From positions 1 to 64,000 of the forward strand of contig JAEWXO010000006.1 of the NCBI GenBank assembly GCA_023458875.1: DNA of 64,000 bases. The letters are read 5' to 3'. This document shows positions 42,516 through 51,051 of this stretch, in pieces. Position 1 is the first letter of the stretch; each line of letters starts with the position of its first letter. This DNA comes from Bacillota bacterium. GTDB lineage: Bacteria; Bacillota; Clostridia; Oscillospirales; Ruminococcaceae. Below the pieces are notes generated by a model, which was given only the letters and a program-made list of their open reading frames with translations, was not told the DNA's origin and did no database searches. The translations under genes were made by a program, and so were the position numbers.

Positions 42516-43694
42516 ATGAAAGAAATTATTTTAGCAAAATACGGCGAAATAGCATTAAAGGGACTTAACAAAAATACATTTGAGGATCTCCTTATAAAAA
42601 ATATAAAGAGAAGGCTAAAGCCTGTAGGAAGGTTTGACTACAGCAGACAGCAGTCGACTATATACATAATTCCTGAGGATGAAAGTATTGATCTTGATTT
42701 TACAATGGAAAAGCTTCAGACTGTATTCGGAATAGCTGTAATATGCAGAGCGGCAGTAATCGAAAAGGATTTTGAAAAAATATGTGAGGGCACAACAGAA
42801 TATCTTACAGATACACTCTCATATGCAAAAACCTTCAAGGTTCAGGCTAAACGTGCAGACAAGCGTTTCCCTATGAAATCCCCTGAAATATGCAGCGAGC
42901 TTGGCGGAGTTATCCTTGAAAAGTTCAGTCATCTAAAGGTTGATGTAAAAAACCCTGAGGTTACGGTAACTGTAGAAATACGTGATACAAAAGCATATGT
43001 CCACGCTGTAAAGATTCCTGGTGCAGGCGGACTTCCTGTAGGAAGCAGCGGAAAGGCAATGCTCCTTCTGTCCGGCGGAATAGACAGCCCTGTTGCAGGA
43101 TACATGATGGCAAAAAGAGGGATACACATATCTGCAATCCACTATATAAGCCCTCCGTACACATCGGAACGTGCACGAATGAAGGTGGAACAGCTTTGTC
43201 AGAAGCTCACAGGATATTGCGGAAACATATCGTTTTACTGCGTTCCTTTTACGGAAATACAGGAAACAATAAAGGATAAATGCCCTGAGGAATATTTTAC
43301 AATAATCATGAGAAGACTTATGATGGAAATAGCGCAGAAAATTTCCGAAAAGGACGAAAGTCTTGCACTGATTACCGGTGAGAGCGTCGGTCAGGTAGCA
43401 AGCCAGACTCTCAAAGCTATAGCATGCACAGATGCAGTCTGCAGAATGCCTGTATTCAGGCCGCTTATAGGTATGGACAAGACAGAGATAATCGCTGTTT
43501 CAAGAAAAATAGATACATTTGATATTTCCATACAGCCTTATGAGGACTGCTGCACTGTATTTACCCCTAAGCATCCGAAAACAAAACCTTCTCTTGAAGA
43601 GGTAGAAAAAGCACAAAATTGTTTTGATTTTACAGAAATGATTCAGAAAGCAGTGGACGAAACAGAGCTTAAATTGATAAAGCCGGAAGCTTAG
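42516..43694 (+). CDS. thiI: tRNA 4-thiouridine synthetase
   Basis: It adenylates and thiolates uridine 8 of tRNA. The 392-residue protein has an N-terminal ferredoxin-like and THUMP domain (KYGEIALKGLNKNTFED, VEIRDTKAYVHAVKIPG). The PP-loop ATPase domain follows, with LLLSGGIDSPVAGYMMAKRG near residue 185 and ITGESVGQVASQTLKAI. It lacks the C-terminal rhodanese domain of the E. coli protein, as in Firmicutes that use a dedicated desulfurase, here the gene just upstream. Ribosome-binding site AAAGGAAG. Confidence 0.96.
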   Translation: MKEIILAKYGEIALKGLNKNTFEDLLIKNIKRRLKPVGRFDYSRQQSTIYIIPEDESIDLDFTMEKLQTVFGIAVICRAAVIEKDFEKICEGTTEYLTDTLSYAKTFKVQAKRADKRFPMKSPEICSELGGVILEKFSHLKVDVKNPEVTVTVEIRDTKAYVHAVKIPGAGGLPVGSSGKAMLLLSGGIDSPVAGYMMAKRGIHISAIHYISPPYTSERARMKVEQLCQKLTGYCGNISFYCVPFTEIQETIKDKCPEEYFTIIMRRLMMEIAQKISEKDESLALITGESVGQVASQTLKAIACTDAVCRMPVFRPLIGMDKTEIIAVSRKIDTFDISIQPYEDCCTVFTPKHPKTKPSLEEVEKAQNCFDFTEMIQKAVDETELKLIKPEA

Positions 43695-43749
43695 TTCACA
43701 GTTTGTTAATGAAATATATATAGATTCTTTACGAAATTTGGTGAGAAAA

Positions 43750-44310
43750 GTGAATAATGAAGCGCATTTTTTAGAACAAATTATACATTTTCATGAAGAT
43801 ACTATCGAAAAACTTGACAAAAGGGTTACACGAGTGGTAGAATTGTTAACGTTAAGTAATAAATCTATCGCTACAGCAGAAAGCTGTACAGGCGGATTAT
43901 TATCTCAGCTTATAACTTCTGTGCCGGGTGCATCACAGGTTTTTGAACTTGGGGTCTGCTCATATTCCAACAGAATAAAAAATCAGGTTCTCGGAGTTCC
44001 TTCTGAAACTATTGACAGATATACCGAGGTAAGTCAGCAGACAGCCATAAGTATGGCAGAGGGAATAAAAAAGATTTCAGGCGCAGATATCTGCGTATCT
44101 GTTACAGGAATAGCAGGGCCGGGAGGCGGTACAGAGAAAAATCCTGTCGGTACGGTATATGCAGGATTTATATATAACGATATAAAACTTATAAAGCTTT
44201 TAAAGATGACAGGTACTGAATATGACAGGGAAGCAATAAGAATTCATACTGCTCTCAGCATATTTGAAGCTGTGGAGGAGTTACTTACAGGAGATGTTCA
44301 ATATGAATAA
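43750..44310 (+). CDS. pncC: CinA C-terminal family nicotinamide-nucleotide amidohydrolase
   Basis: It deamidates nicotinamide mononucleotide in NAD salvage. About 186 residues form the single CinA C-terminal domain with SIATAESCTGGLLSQLITSVPGAS. The Ser and Lys/Tyr region of the active site is in VCSYSNRIKNQVLGV, and SVTGIAGPGGGTEKNPVGTVYAGF follows. About 40 extra N-terminal residues (HFLEQIIHFHEDTIEKLDKRV) precede the domain. I prefer the GTG at 43750, five bases after GGTGAG; an earlier TTG/GTG is possible. It overlaps the sortase gene by eight bases. Confidence 0.85.
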   Translation: MNNEAHFLEQIIHFHEDTIEKLDKRVTRVVELLTLSNKSIATAESCTGGLLSQLITSVPGASQVFELGVCSYSNRIKNQVLGVPSETIDRYTEVSQQTAISMAEGIKKISGADICVSVTGIAGPGGGTEKNPVGTVYAGFIYNDIKLIKLLKMTGTEYDREAIRIHTALSIFEAVEELLTGDVQYE

Positions 44311-45346
44311 ATCAGCTGTTCGTAAAGGTAATAACAAAAATCGCTTTTCATATGTTGATGTCCTGAAAAATCTTTTTCCGTGGAAAGGTGATTCCGCATC
44401 AGAAAAAATAAGAAAAACAGTTTTCATGATAGCGGTCATAATATTCGGCGTATGTGCATATCTGATTTTTGATTATTTTTATGGAAATTATAAAAACAAC
44501 AAAATGTACGAAGGTTTACAGGAAGACATGCCTTCACTGGCTGATATGATAACACCTGAGGTGACAAATGTCGTAGGCTCAAGTGAGATGCTGCCATACA
44601 TGCAGAAGATGATTGAAAGAATAGGAAATGAAGATATAGTCGGCTGGATACAGATTCCTGATAAAAACGGAAGCTGTGAAGATACAAAGGTTGATTATCC
44701 TATAGTTCAGAAAACAACAGAGGACGAAAGGGAATTTTACCTGGAGCACAACATCTACAAAGAATTTACAGGTAAGGTACCGGGTTCAATATTCCTTGAC
44801 TGGAGAAGCAGGCTCGGAACTCCTGATCAGTCAGACAACCTCGTTATTTACGGACATCAGATGAAAGACGGTAGTATGTTCGGAAGTCTTCTTGATTATG
44901 ATCATTACTATTCGTTTTACGGAGAGCATCCGTGCATAGAGCTTTCATCAAGATATGAAGTGTCAACATATAAGATATTCGGATTTTTCTACGCTGATGG
45001 CGGAGACACAGAATCTGAGTTTCATTATTTCAATACAATAAACTTTAATTCAGAGCAGGAATTTTACGATTATGTAAACCAGATAAAACGACGTTCATTG
45101 ATAATTAATGATGTGGATGTAAAATATGGCGATGATCTTCTCGTTTTATCAACCTGTGCAACAGATTATTTCCATGAGGCAAGATTTGCAGTTGCTGCAA
45201 GAAAATTAAGGCCGGGCGAAGACAGATACGCCGGAACACAAAACAGCTCAAGAAATAAAAATCCTCTTATGCCGGCAGAATGGTATAAAGCAAAAGGGGA
45301 CGGCGTGACCTATGACAGTGATGCGGAGTTTGTCCCTTACGGTTAA
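44303..45346 (+). CDS. Class B sortase, first of two
   Basis: It is a 347-residue membrane transpeptidase that cuts a sorting signal and attaches proteins to the wall. The N-terminal anchor KTVFMIAVIIFGVCAYLIFDYF lies near residue 35. The catalytic domain follows from about 100: VGWIQIPD, NLVIYGHQMKDGSMFGSL (catalytic His), LLVLSTCATDYFHEARFAVAAR (catalytic Cys and Arg). The insert between His and Cys is that of SrtB-type enzymes. The start ATG 44303 follows CAGGAGAT and overlaps pncC. No sorting-signal protein is evident in the window. Confidence 0.92.
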   Translation: MNKSAVRKGNNKNRFSYVDVLKNLFPWKGDSASEKIRKTVFMIAVIIFGVCAYLIFDYFYGNYKNNKMYEGLQEDMPSLADMITPEVTNVVGSSEMLPYMQKMIERIGNEDIVGWIQIPDKNGSCEDTKVDYPIVQKTTEDEREFYLEHNIYKEFTGKVPGSIFLDWRSRLGTPDQSDNLVIYGHQMKDGSMFGSLLDYDHYYSFYGEHPCIELSSRYEVSTYKIFGFFYADGGDTESEFHYFNTINFNSEQEFYDYVNQIKRRSLIINDVDVKYGDDLLVLSTCATDYFHEARFAVAARKLRPGEDRYAGTQNSSRNKNPLMPAEWYKAKGDGVTYDSDAEFVPYG

Positions 45347-45371
45347 TGAATTATTAAGGAGATCATAAAGC

Positions 45372-46220
45372 ATGAAAAAAAAGAAGACTATACTTGTTAT
45401 TGTTGCAGTGGTTCTTTTATTTGCAGTAATAGCAATTGTCTATCTTATTTTAAATAAATCCGGTAATGATAAGGTTGCAGTATTACCTGAAACCCAGCCG
45501 GGAACAGTTACTACAGCCCCGGTGCTTACAACTGCTGAGGAAACAACAACCACATATCCACCATATGTAAACGGACTCAGCCTCAAAGCACAGGAAGCGT
45601 ATCAGCAGAACGCCGATACGGTAGGATGGCTCAGAATAAGCAATACAGTTATTGATTATCCGATTGTAAGAGCCACAGACAATGAATTTTACGTTTCAAA
45701 TAACTTTGATAAACAGCCGGTAGCTGCGGGCTGGACATTTATGGACTTCAGATGTGAATTTCTTAAGGATTACAGCACAGACAACCTTCTGCTTTACGGT
45801 CATAATATGGCTGACGGCTCAATGTTCAGCGATCTTAAGAAATATCAAAGAGATGAGTCCTTTTATGAAGCTAATCCTATCATAGAGTTTAGCTCACTTT
45901 ATGCTGATTATCAGTATAAAATTTTCGCGTTTATGCTTTGCAACGGTACTCAGGGATCGGATTTTGAATTCTGGAACTATACAATATTTTCAAAAGACAA
46001 GAAAAATCCTGCATGGTCAGTTAATGAGTATCTGTCAAAGATTAACGATAAATCACTTATTACCACAAATGTTGACTTGAAGGAAGACGACGATTATCTG
46101 CTCTTATCTACATGCAACAGTGGTGATACCACAGACAGTACGCGTTTTGTTGTTCTGGCAAGAAGGGTCAGACCGGGAGAGGATGCTTATGAAGGCACCA
46201 CCGGAAGTGTCAGAAAATAA
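45372..46220 (+). CDS. Class B sortase, second of two
   Basis: The 282-residue paralogue of the preceding gene has an N-terminal anchor (ILVIVAVVLLFAVIAIVYLIL) and a Thr/Pro-rich linker (TTAPVLTTAEETTTTYPP). The sortase fold contains TVGWLRISNTVIDYPIVRA, NLLLYGHNMADGSMFSDL (His), LLLSTCNSGDTTDSTRFVVLARR (Cys and Arg). Both sortases end with RPGED, so they come from one duplication. Ribosome-binding site AAGGAGAT. The next gene encodes an exported SpoIID-like protein. Confidence 0.92.
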   Translation: MKKKKTILVIVAVVLLFAVIAIVYLILNKSGNDKVAVLPETQPGTVTTAPVLTTAEETTTTYPPYVNGLSLKAQEAYQQNADTVGWLRISNTVIDYPIVRATDNEFYVSNNFDKQPVAAGWTFMDFRCEFLKDYSTDNLLLYGHNMADGSMFSDLKKYQRDESFYEANPIIEFSSLYADYQYKIFAFMLCNGTQGSDFEFWNYTIFSKDKKNPAWSVNEYLSKINDKSLITTNVDLKEDDDYLLLSTCNSGDTTDSTRFVVLARRVRPGEDAYEGTTGSVRK

Positions 46221-46290
46221 AAAGTACGGTTTATGATGGTGTTATATAGGTGGAAATTTACATAGCCTACGGGCTGAATGGGAGTTTTTT

Positions 46291-47526
46291 ATGAAAGAAC
46301 AGTTGCCGCTAAAGCGTATCATCATTGGACTGGCTACAAGCATTGCAACTTCATTAATGGTTACAGTAGCAGGTTCAGCAGATGAAATGGCGCCTAATGT
46401 TGCAGGCAAAGAGTCATATGTTATAACAAGTGACGCTGAAGCTTGTCGTCCAGGTGCTTATGCCTCGGTCAGAGCGCTCAATCATGAAGAATACAAAGAA
46501 ATAATACAAAATTTAAACTTACCACAAGCAGAGAGTGTTGCCGAAAAGTTTGATGTTCAGGATGAATATGATGTTACTGAGTGGTGGAAAGCAGAGCTTT
46601 CTGACTACAGTGAAACACTTGAACAGCAGGCGTTGGTTCCAATTGAGCTTCCTGCACCTGCAGAAACCGCACCGCCGGTAAACGCAGATCCTGTAAGCCT
46701 TACACCAGGACCAACCGGAGCATTTAGTATACCTGCATCACAATCAGTTAATTTACCAGATAATTTAGAATCAAATACATTTTATTTTACAAGTTATGGT
46801 TACGGCCATGGCGTAGGACTTAGTCAGAACGGCGCAAATCTTTATGCTACATATGCAGGTTATGATTATCTTCAGATTCTGCAGCATTATTATCCGGGAA
46901 CTACAGTTATGTATACTCCGGGTGCCGAATCCGAAACAATATCCGTAAAGGGATATTCAGGCGGAGTAGTTGATATTTTGTCCATGGTCTGCAACGCAGA
47001 GATTGGCTCATCATTTAATGTTGAAGCAATAAAAGCTCAGGCAATTGCAGCCTATACATATATTAAGTATTCAGGCGGTTCTACAAACGGTATGGCAATC
47101 AAGGAAGGTCCCAACCAGAAAATTATAGATGCTGTCAAGTCTGTTGTAGGTCAGGCAGTATATTATAACGGTTCATTTGCATTGACACAGTTCTATGCGT
47201 CAAGCGGTGGTACAACTGCTTCATGTAAGGACGTGTTCTATCAGGACATTCCATACCTCAGATCTGTTCCGTGTGAGCTTGATGCAGCATATGATTCTCA
47301 CTATGGTGAGATAACTAAGATCAGTGTTGATGCATTGAGAACAAAGCTTCAGAACACATACGGCATTACCTTATCAGCTGATTACTCATCATGGATACAG
47401 CTTGTTGAAGGTGATGGAGGATACATAGCGGATGTTGTTATCGATAATCAGAAGACTGTCGACGGATACGCATTTGCCAGAGCAATCGGAGTCAGATCAG
47501 GTAAATTTACAGTACTTTATACATGA
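46291..47526 (+). CDS. Exported SpoIID/LytB-like protein with permuted motif order
   Basis: The 411-residue protein has a signal peptide (IIIGLATSIATSLMVTVAGSA), then a helical segment and a Pro-rich linker to about residue 150. The SpoIID family is a peptidoglycan lytic transglycosylase group. The usual C-terminal motif YGYGHGVGLSQNGANLYATY with YDYLQILQHYYPGT comes first here (residues about 168-205). The usual N-terminal motif ILSMVCNAEIG with NVEAIKAQAIAAYTYIKYSG follows (about 229-260). Then come FYASSGGTTASCKDVF and PYLRSV, and it ends AIGVRSGKFTVLYT. The order is therefore a circular permutation of the known fold. It probably acts on the wall, near the sortases. Confidence 0.85.
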   Translation: MKEQLPLKRIIIGLATSIATSLMVTVAGSADEMAPNVAGKESYVITSDAEACRPGAYASVRALNHEEYKEIIQNLNLPQAESVAEKFDVQDEYDVTEWWKAELSDYSETLEQQALVPIELPAPAETAPPVNADPVSLTPGPTGAFSIPASQSVNLPDNLESNTFYFTSYGYGHGVGLSQNGANLYATYAGYDYLQILQHYYPGTTVMYTPGAESETISVKGYSGGVVDILSMVCNAEIGSSFNVEAIKAQAIAAYTYIKYSGGSTNGMAIKEGPNQKIIDAVKSVVGQAVYYNGSFALTQFYASSGGTTASCKDVFYQDIPYLRSVPCELDAAYDSHYGEITKISVDALRTKLQNTYGITLSADYSSWIQLVEGDGGYIADVVIDNQKTVDGYAFARAIGVRSGKFTVLYT

Positions 47527-47555
47527 TATAAGTGCAGTAACAAATAATTAATATT

Positions 47556-47610
47556 AAAGCTTTTCTGAATAATACATATCAGTATAAATTTCAGAAAAGC
47601 TTTTTATTTT
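47556..47610 (+). terminator. Terminator after the SpoIID-like gene
   Basis: AAAGCTTTTCTGAA (47556-47569) pairs with TTCAGAAAAGCTTT (47589-47602), followed by TTTATTTTT. Confidence 0.88.
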
Positions 47611-47624
47611 TAAGGTTACTAATC

Positions 47625-47725
47625 CGCCATGTCATAAAGTGAGGCAGATATATTAGCGAAGTCCAGGCGACCGCAAAGCCTGGTCGATTTCGCAGAATCG
47701 AAACCCCTGCACAAATTAATTTAAA
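47625..47725 (-). repeat. Dispersed structured repeat, copy 11
   Basis: Core at about 47652-47711, with the GCAAAGC loop variant shared with copy 2. Read on the minus strand, stem 1 is GATT/AATC. It lies in the leader of the nucleoside phosphorylase gene. Confidence 0.88.
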
Positions 47726-47741
47726 AACAGGAGATGATTTT

Positions 47742-49043
47742 ATGAATATGTATCAGATAATTACAAAAACAAAAAACAGCAGGAAACTTACCCGTGAGGA
47801 GATAGAATGGCTTATAAGCGGATACGTGGAAGGAAGCATACCTGATTATCAGATATCCGCGTGGCTTATGGCAGTCTGTTTCAATTCTCTGACTGACGAA
47901 GAAACTCTCTATCTTACAATGGCAATGAAAAATTCAGGAGAAACCGTTGACTTATCAACAATTAACGGCATAACTGTTGATAAACACAGCACAGGCGGAG
48001 TCGGTGACAAGACAAGTTTAATAATCGGCCCTATTGCAGCGGCATGCGGAGTCAGCGTTCCGAAAATGTCGGGAAAAGGACTGGGACATACGGGTGGAAC
48101 GATAGACAAGCTTGAAAGTATTCCCGGATGCAGAACAAACCTTCCGTTTGACAAATTTACAGATGCTGTTAATTCTACCGGCTTTTCAATTATTTCACAA
48201 AGCGGAAACCTTGTCCCGGCTGATAAAAAGCTTTATGCCCTGAGGGATACAACTGCTACAGTAAATAGTATACCACTTATATGCTCCAGCATTATGAGTA
48301 AAAAACTTGCTATGGGTGCTGATTGTATTCTGCTTGACGTAAAGACGGGAAGCGGTGCATTTATGAAAACACCTGATGAGGCACAAAAGCTTGCAGAGCT
48401 TATGGTGTCTACAGGCAACAGCGCAGGTAAGAAATGCATGGCTGTAATAACTGATATGAATATACCGCTGGGAAAGGCCGTTGGAAACTCGCTGGAGATT
48501 ATTGAAGCCGTCGAGGTGCTTAAAGGAAACGACAAGGGAAGACTTTACAGCCTTTGTATCGAGCTTTCGTCCTATATGCTTTACCTTGCAGGCAAGGGAG
48601 ACAAAGATGAATGTCTCGCTCTTGCCAGAGAGGCTATTGATTCAAAAAAAGCACTGGATGTATTTGAACGTTCTGTAAAGCAGCAGGGAGGCGATACAGC
48701 CTTTATAAATAATTATGACCTGTTAGGCAAGGCAAAGGTCAGATATGACGTATACAGCCCGTCAGACGGCTATATTCAGCAAATGGACAGCGAAAAAATA
48801 GGTCTGGCGTCTCTTGAACTTGGCGCAGGAAGAAAAACAAAAGAGAGCAGTATTGATTATACAGCAGGTATCCAGATTAACAAAAGCTGCGGAGAATACA
48901 TCTCAAAGGGCGAACTTCTGATGACACTGTATACATCAACAGAATGCAATATTGAACAGATAGAGAATGAAATCCTCGACGCCATTGTCCTCTGCGAAAC
49001 CAAACCAGAACAAAGTGACATTATAATTAAAGTCATCGAATAG
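47742..49043 (+). CDS. pdp: Pyrimidine-nucleoside phosphorylase
   Basis: It phosphorolyses uridine and thymidine (family knowledge) in nucleoside salvage. The 433-residue protein follows the thymidine/pyrimidine phosphorylase pattern: an N-terminal helical domain (RKLTREEIEWLISGYVEGSIPDYQ) with DKHSTGGVGDKTSLIIGP (phosphate loop, near residue 82). KMSGKGLGHTGGTIDKLESIPG and SSIMSKKLAMGADCILLDVKTGSGAFMK come next. The C-terminal lipoyl-like domain ends the protein. The ribosome-binding site is GGAGATGA. A dispersed repeat lies on each side. Confidence 0.95.
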   Translation: MNMYQIITKTKNSRKLTREEIEWLISGYVEGSIPDYQISAWLMAVCFNSLTDEETLYLTMAMKNSGETVDLSTINGITVDKHSTGGVGDKTSLIIGPIAAACGVSVPKMSGKGLGHTGGTIDKLESIPGCRTNLPFDKFTDAVNSTGFSIISQSGNLVPADKKLYALRDTTATVNSIPLICSSIMSKKLAMGADCILLDVKTGSGAFMKTPDEAQKLAELMVSTGNSAGKKCMAVITDMNIPLGKAVGNSLEIIEAVEVLKGNDKGRLYSLCIELSSYMLYLAGKGDKDECLALAREAIDSKKALDVFERSVKQQGGDTAFINNYDLLGKAKVRYDVYSPSDGYIQQMDSEKIGLASLELGAGRKTKESSIDYTAGIQINKSCGEYISKGELLMTLYTSTECNIEQIENEILDAIVLCETKPEQSDIIIKVIE

Positions 49044-49048
49044 ATAGC

Positions 49049-49170
49049 ATTTCAGCCATATTTATAAGTTAGGGACATATGAGCGAAGGTCCAGGGCGAC
49101 CGCAAAGCCCGGTCGACTCAGCAGAGTCGAAATCCCTGCATAAGCATTATCCCCCATATGGGCTGAATAT
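49049..49170 (-). repeat. Dispersed structured repeat, copy 12
   Basis: This is the best copy for defining the ends: TTCAGCCATAT at the left and ATATGGGCTGAATA at the right are inverted repeats about 120 bases apart. Stem 1 is GACTC/GAGTC. Confidence 0.93.
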
Positions 49171-49281
49171 AAATATAACTTATTAATAAATAAAAAAACA
49201 TATTGACAAAGCTAAGAAAAAAAGATAGAATTAAATATACAGATTATTATTTAAGATGAAAAGAAACAGGAGGAATCAAAG

Positions 49282-49734
49282 ATGGGTTTATTTGATAAGG
49301 CAGGAAAGTTTGCTGAAAAAGCGGGGGAAAAAATGGCGAAGGCTGCAACAGGAGTTGCTGATAAATCAAAGGTATTAGCAGAAAAAACAAAGCTTAAAAG
49401 TCATATAAGCACTGAAAATACAAATATAAACAAAGCTTATGCAGCACTCGGCAAAAAATACTTTGAAGTTTCAGGAGCTAATCCGGCAGCAGAATATGAA
49501 GAATTCGTTGATTCTATAAAAGCATCAATGCAGCATATAGAACAGCTTCAGCAGCAGATTGCAGCGCTGGATACTGACTCAACATGTACAAAATGCGGTT
49601 CGGTTCTGAGAAAAGATCAGCAGTTCTGCCAGTCATGCGGATCAAAGCAGGATAATTTCGTCGATGTTTCTCCGGCTGATGTAGAGGTTGTTTCAGAGGT
49701 TGAGAATACAACTCAGCAGCAGAATCACCAATAA
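49282..49734 (+). CDS. Small zinc-ribbon protein
   Basis: The 150-residue cytoplasmic protein has an amphipathic, lysine/alanine-rich N-terminus (LFDKAGKFAEKAGEKMAKAATGVADKSK). A helical middle with a coiled-coil look follows (SIKASMQHIEQLQQQIAALD). The C-terminal zinc ribbon is CTKCGSVLRKDQQFCQSCGS, with two CxxC pairs. The tail is acidic and Gln-rich. Similar proteins are common in clostridia and have no assigned function. Good ribosome-binding site AGGAGGAA and a clear terminator. Confidence 0.85.
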   Translation: MGLFDKAGKFAEKAGEKMAKAATGVADKSKVLAEKTKLKSHISTENTNINKAYAALGKKYFEVSGANPAAEYEEFVDSIKASMQHIEQLQQQIAALDTDSTCTKCGSVLRKDQQFCQSCGSKQDNFVDVSPADVEVVSEVENTTQQQNHQ

Positions 49735-49748
49735 TAAAAATAATTAAT

Positions 49749-49788
49749 AAACCCCTTGTAATAAAGCTACATGGGGTTTTTGTTTTTT
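49749..49788 (+). terminator. Terminator of the zinc-ribbon gene
   Basis: AACCCC-TTGTA (49750-49760) pairs with TACAT-GGGGTT (49768-49778), followed by a T-rich tract. Confidence 0.82.
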
Positions 49789-49811
49789 AAAGATAAAAGA
49801 GGAAAATATAA

Positions 49812-50282
49812 ATGAAGATAAGAATGGCAAATGAAAATGATATTGATAATATAAACAAACTTCTTTTTCAGGTATGTCTTGTACATCACAAAGGACGTCC
49901 TGATTTGTTTAAATACGGAGCAAAAAAATATACAGACGAACAGCTTAAGGTTATTATCAATGATAAAAATACACCTGTACTTGTGGCTGCTGATGAGAAT
50001 GACTGCGTACAGGGATATGCATTCTGTGTATTTCAGGAGCATATTGATGATAATATACTTACTGATTTAAAAACATTATATATTGATGACCTTTGTGTTG
50101 ATGAGGAATACAGGGGAAAACATATAGGTAAGATGTTGTATGAGGCAGTCATAGAGTTTGCAAAGAAGAATAAATGCTATAATGTTACTTTAAATGTCTG
50201 GAGCTGCAATGAATCTGCAGAAAAATTTTATAAGTCGTGTGGAATGAAAACACAGAAGACCTGCATGGAGATTACACTGTAG
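49812..50282 (+). CDS. GNAT-family N-acetyltransferase
   Basis: The 156-residue protein has the GNAT order: MKIRMANENDIDNINKLLFQV, then YIDDLCVDEEYRGKHIGKMLYEAVIEFA. The acetyl-CoA loop R-G-K-H-I-G lies near residue 105. VTLNVWSCNESAEKFYKSCGMKTQ completes the fold. The N-terminal HHKGRPDLFKYG is found in a branch often annotated as RimI-like or of unknown substrate. It is probably a single-gene unit with AAGAGGA as ribosome-binding site. Confidence 0.88.
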   Translation: MKIRMANENDIDNINKLLFQVCLVHHKGRPDLFKYGAKKYTDEQLKVIINDKNTPVLVAADENDCVQGYAFCVFQEHIDDNILTDLKTLYIDDLCVDEEYRGKHIGKMLYEAVIEFAKKNKCYNVTLNVWSCNESAEKFYKSCGMKTQKTCMEITL

Positions 50283-50317
50283 AACTTATCGTTTTATATA
50301 AAAATTTAAAAAAGGTA

Positions 50318-50348
50318 TTGACATAGAGTGGACTCCGGATTATATTAT
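50318..50348 (+). promoter_or_regulatory. MerR-type promoter with operator in the spacer
   Basis: TTGACA (50318-50323) is followed by TAGAGTGGACTCCGGATTA and TATTAT (50343-50348), a 19-base spacer with the dyad GAGTGGACTC in its middle. Overlong spacers with a GAGT/ACTC dyad are the mark of MerR-family activators. TATATT with a 17-base spacer is an alternative -10. No merR gene is in the window. Confidence 0.65.
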
Positions 50349-50388
50349 TATATTGTTAAAAATATCAGAATTCATGGAGGAATGAAAA

Positions 50389-50475
50389 ATCTATGGTACA
50401 GGTGTATGGCAGTCAGGTGAAGTTAATGGTACAAGATTTATAGATGATGCTTATCAGATGGGAAGAAATATATAA
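50389..50475 (+). pseudogene. Remnant of a flavodoxin-like NAD(P)H oxidoreductase (C-terminal end)
   Basis: A frame of 28 residues ending at 50475 reads YGTGVWQSGEVNG, TRFIDDAYQMGRNI. It resembles the last residues of flavodoxin-like multimeric oxidoreductases. A stop lies in frame just upstream, and the body of the gene is absent. It sits between the MerR-type promoter and the ECF S-component gene, so an internal deletion probably removed the first gene of this operon. Confidence 0.55.
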
Positions 50476-50493
50476 TTGGAGGAGATTAAAAAA

Positions 50494-51051
50494 ATGAGTA
50501 ATTCTATTGCAATAATAAGAAAAAAGGCTGTATCAAAATCAGTCATAACGGTTGCGGCTATAGCTTCAGCTATTGTACTTCCTCAGATTTTTCATATTTT
50601 GGGACTTGCCTCGGGAACAGGTACGGCTGTTGGTGCTGCATTCCTTCCGATGCATATTCCTGTATTGCTTGCAGGACTTCTGGGAGGTCCGTATGCCGGA
50701 ATTATAGCCGGTTTATTAAGTCCTGTCATAAGCTTTTATATTACAGGAATGCCAACAGCTGCAATGCTTCCGTTTATAGTAGTTGAACTCGGCGTTTATG
50801 GACTGACTGCAGGACTTCTTTCACAAAAAAAGATGAATACTTTTTTAAAGCTTATTATTACGCAGATTGCGGGCCGTGCAGCACGTATGGTAGCAGTGAT
50901 TGCAGCTATTTATGTATTTGGAAATACGCAGCTTACAATGGCATCAATAGGCACATTTATAACTGCGGGTATTTTCGGAATAATTCTTCAGTGGTCATTT
51001 ATTCCGTTATTTACAGACCGTATAAAGAATGTGAAAAAGCTTTATGAATAG
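50494..51051 (+). CDS. ECF transporter S component
   Basis: It is a 185-residue membrane protein with about six helices. The pattern [50 protein letters not shown] and [24 protein letters not shown] is that of substrate-binding S subunits of energy-coupling-factor transporters. These subunits use a shared EcfA-EcfA'-EcfT module encoded elsewhere. The substrate is not evident. Start at ATG 50494 after GGAGGAG. It overlaps the following gene by eight bases, so vitamin or cofactor uptake may be linked to that oxidoreductase. Confidence 0.85.
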   Translation: MSNSIAIIRKKAVSKSVITVAAIASAIVLPQIFHILGLASGTGTAVGAAFLPMHIPVLLAGLLGGPYAGIIAGLLSPVISFYITGMPTAAMLPFIVVELGVYGLTAGLLSQKKMNTFLKLIITQIAGRAARMVAVIAAIYVFGNTQLTMASIGTFITAGIFGIILQWSFIPLFTDRIKNVKKLYE

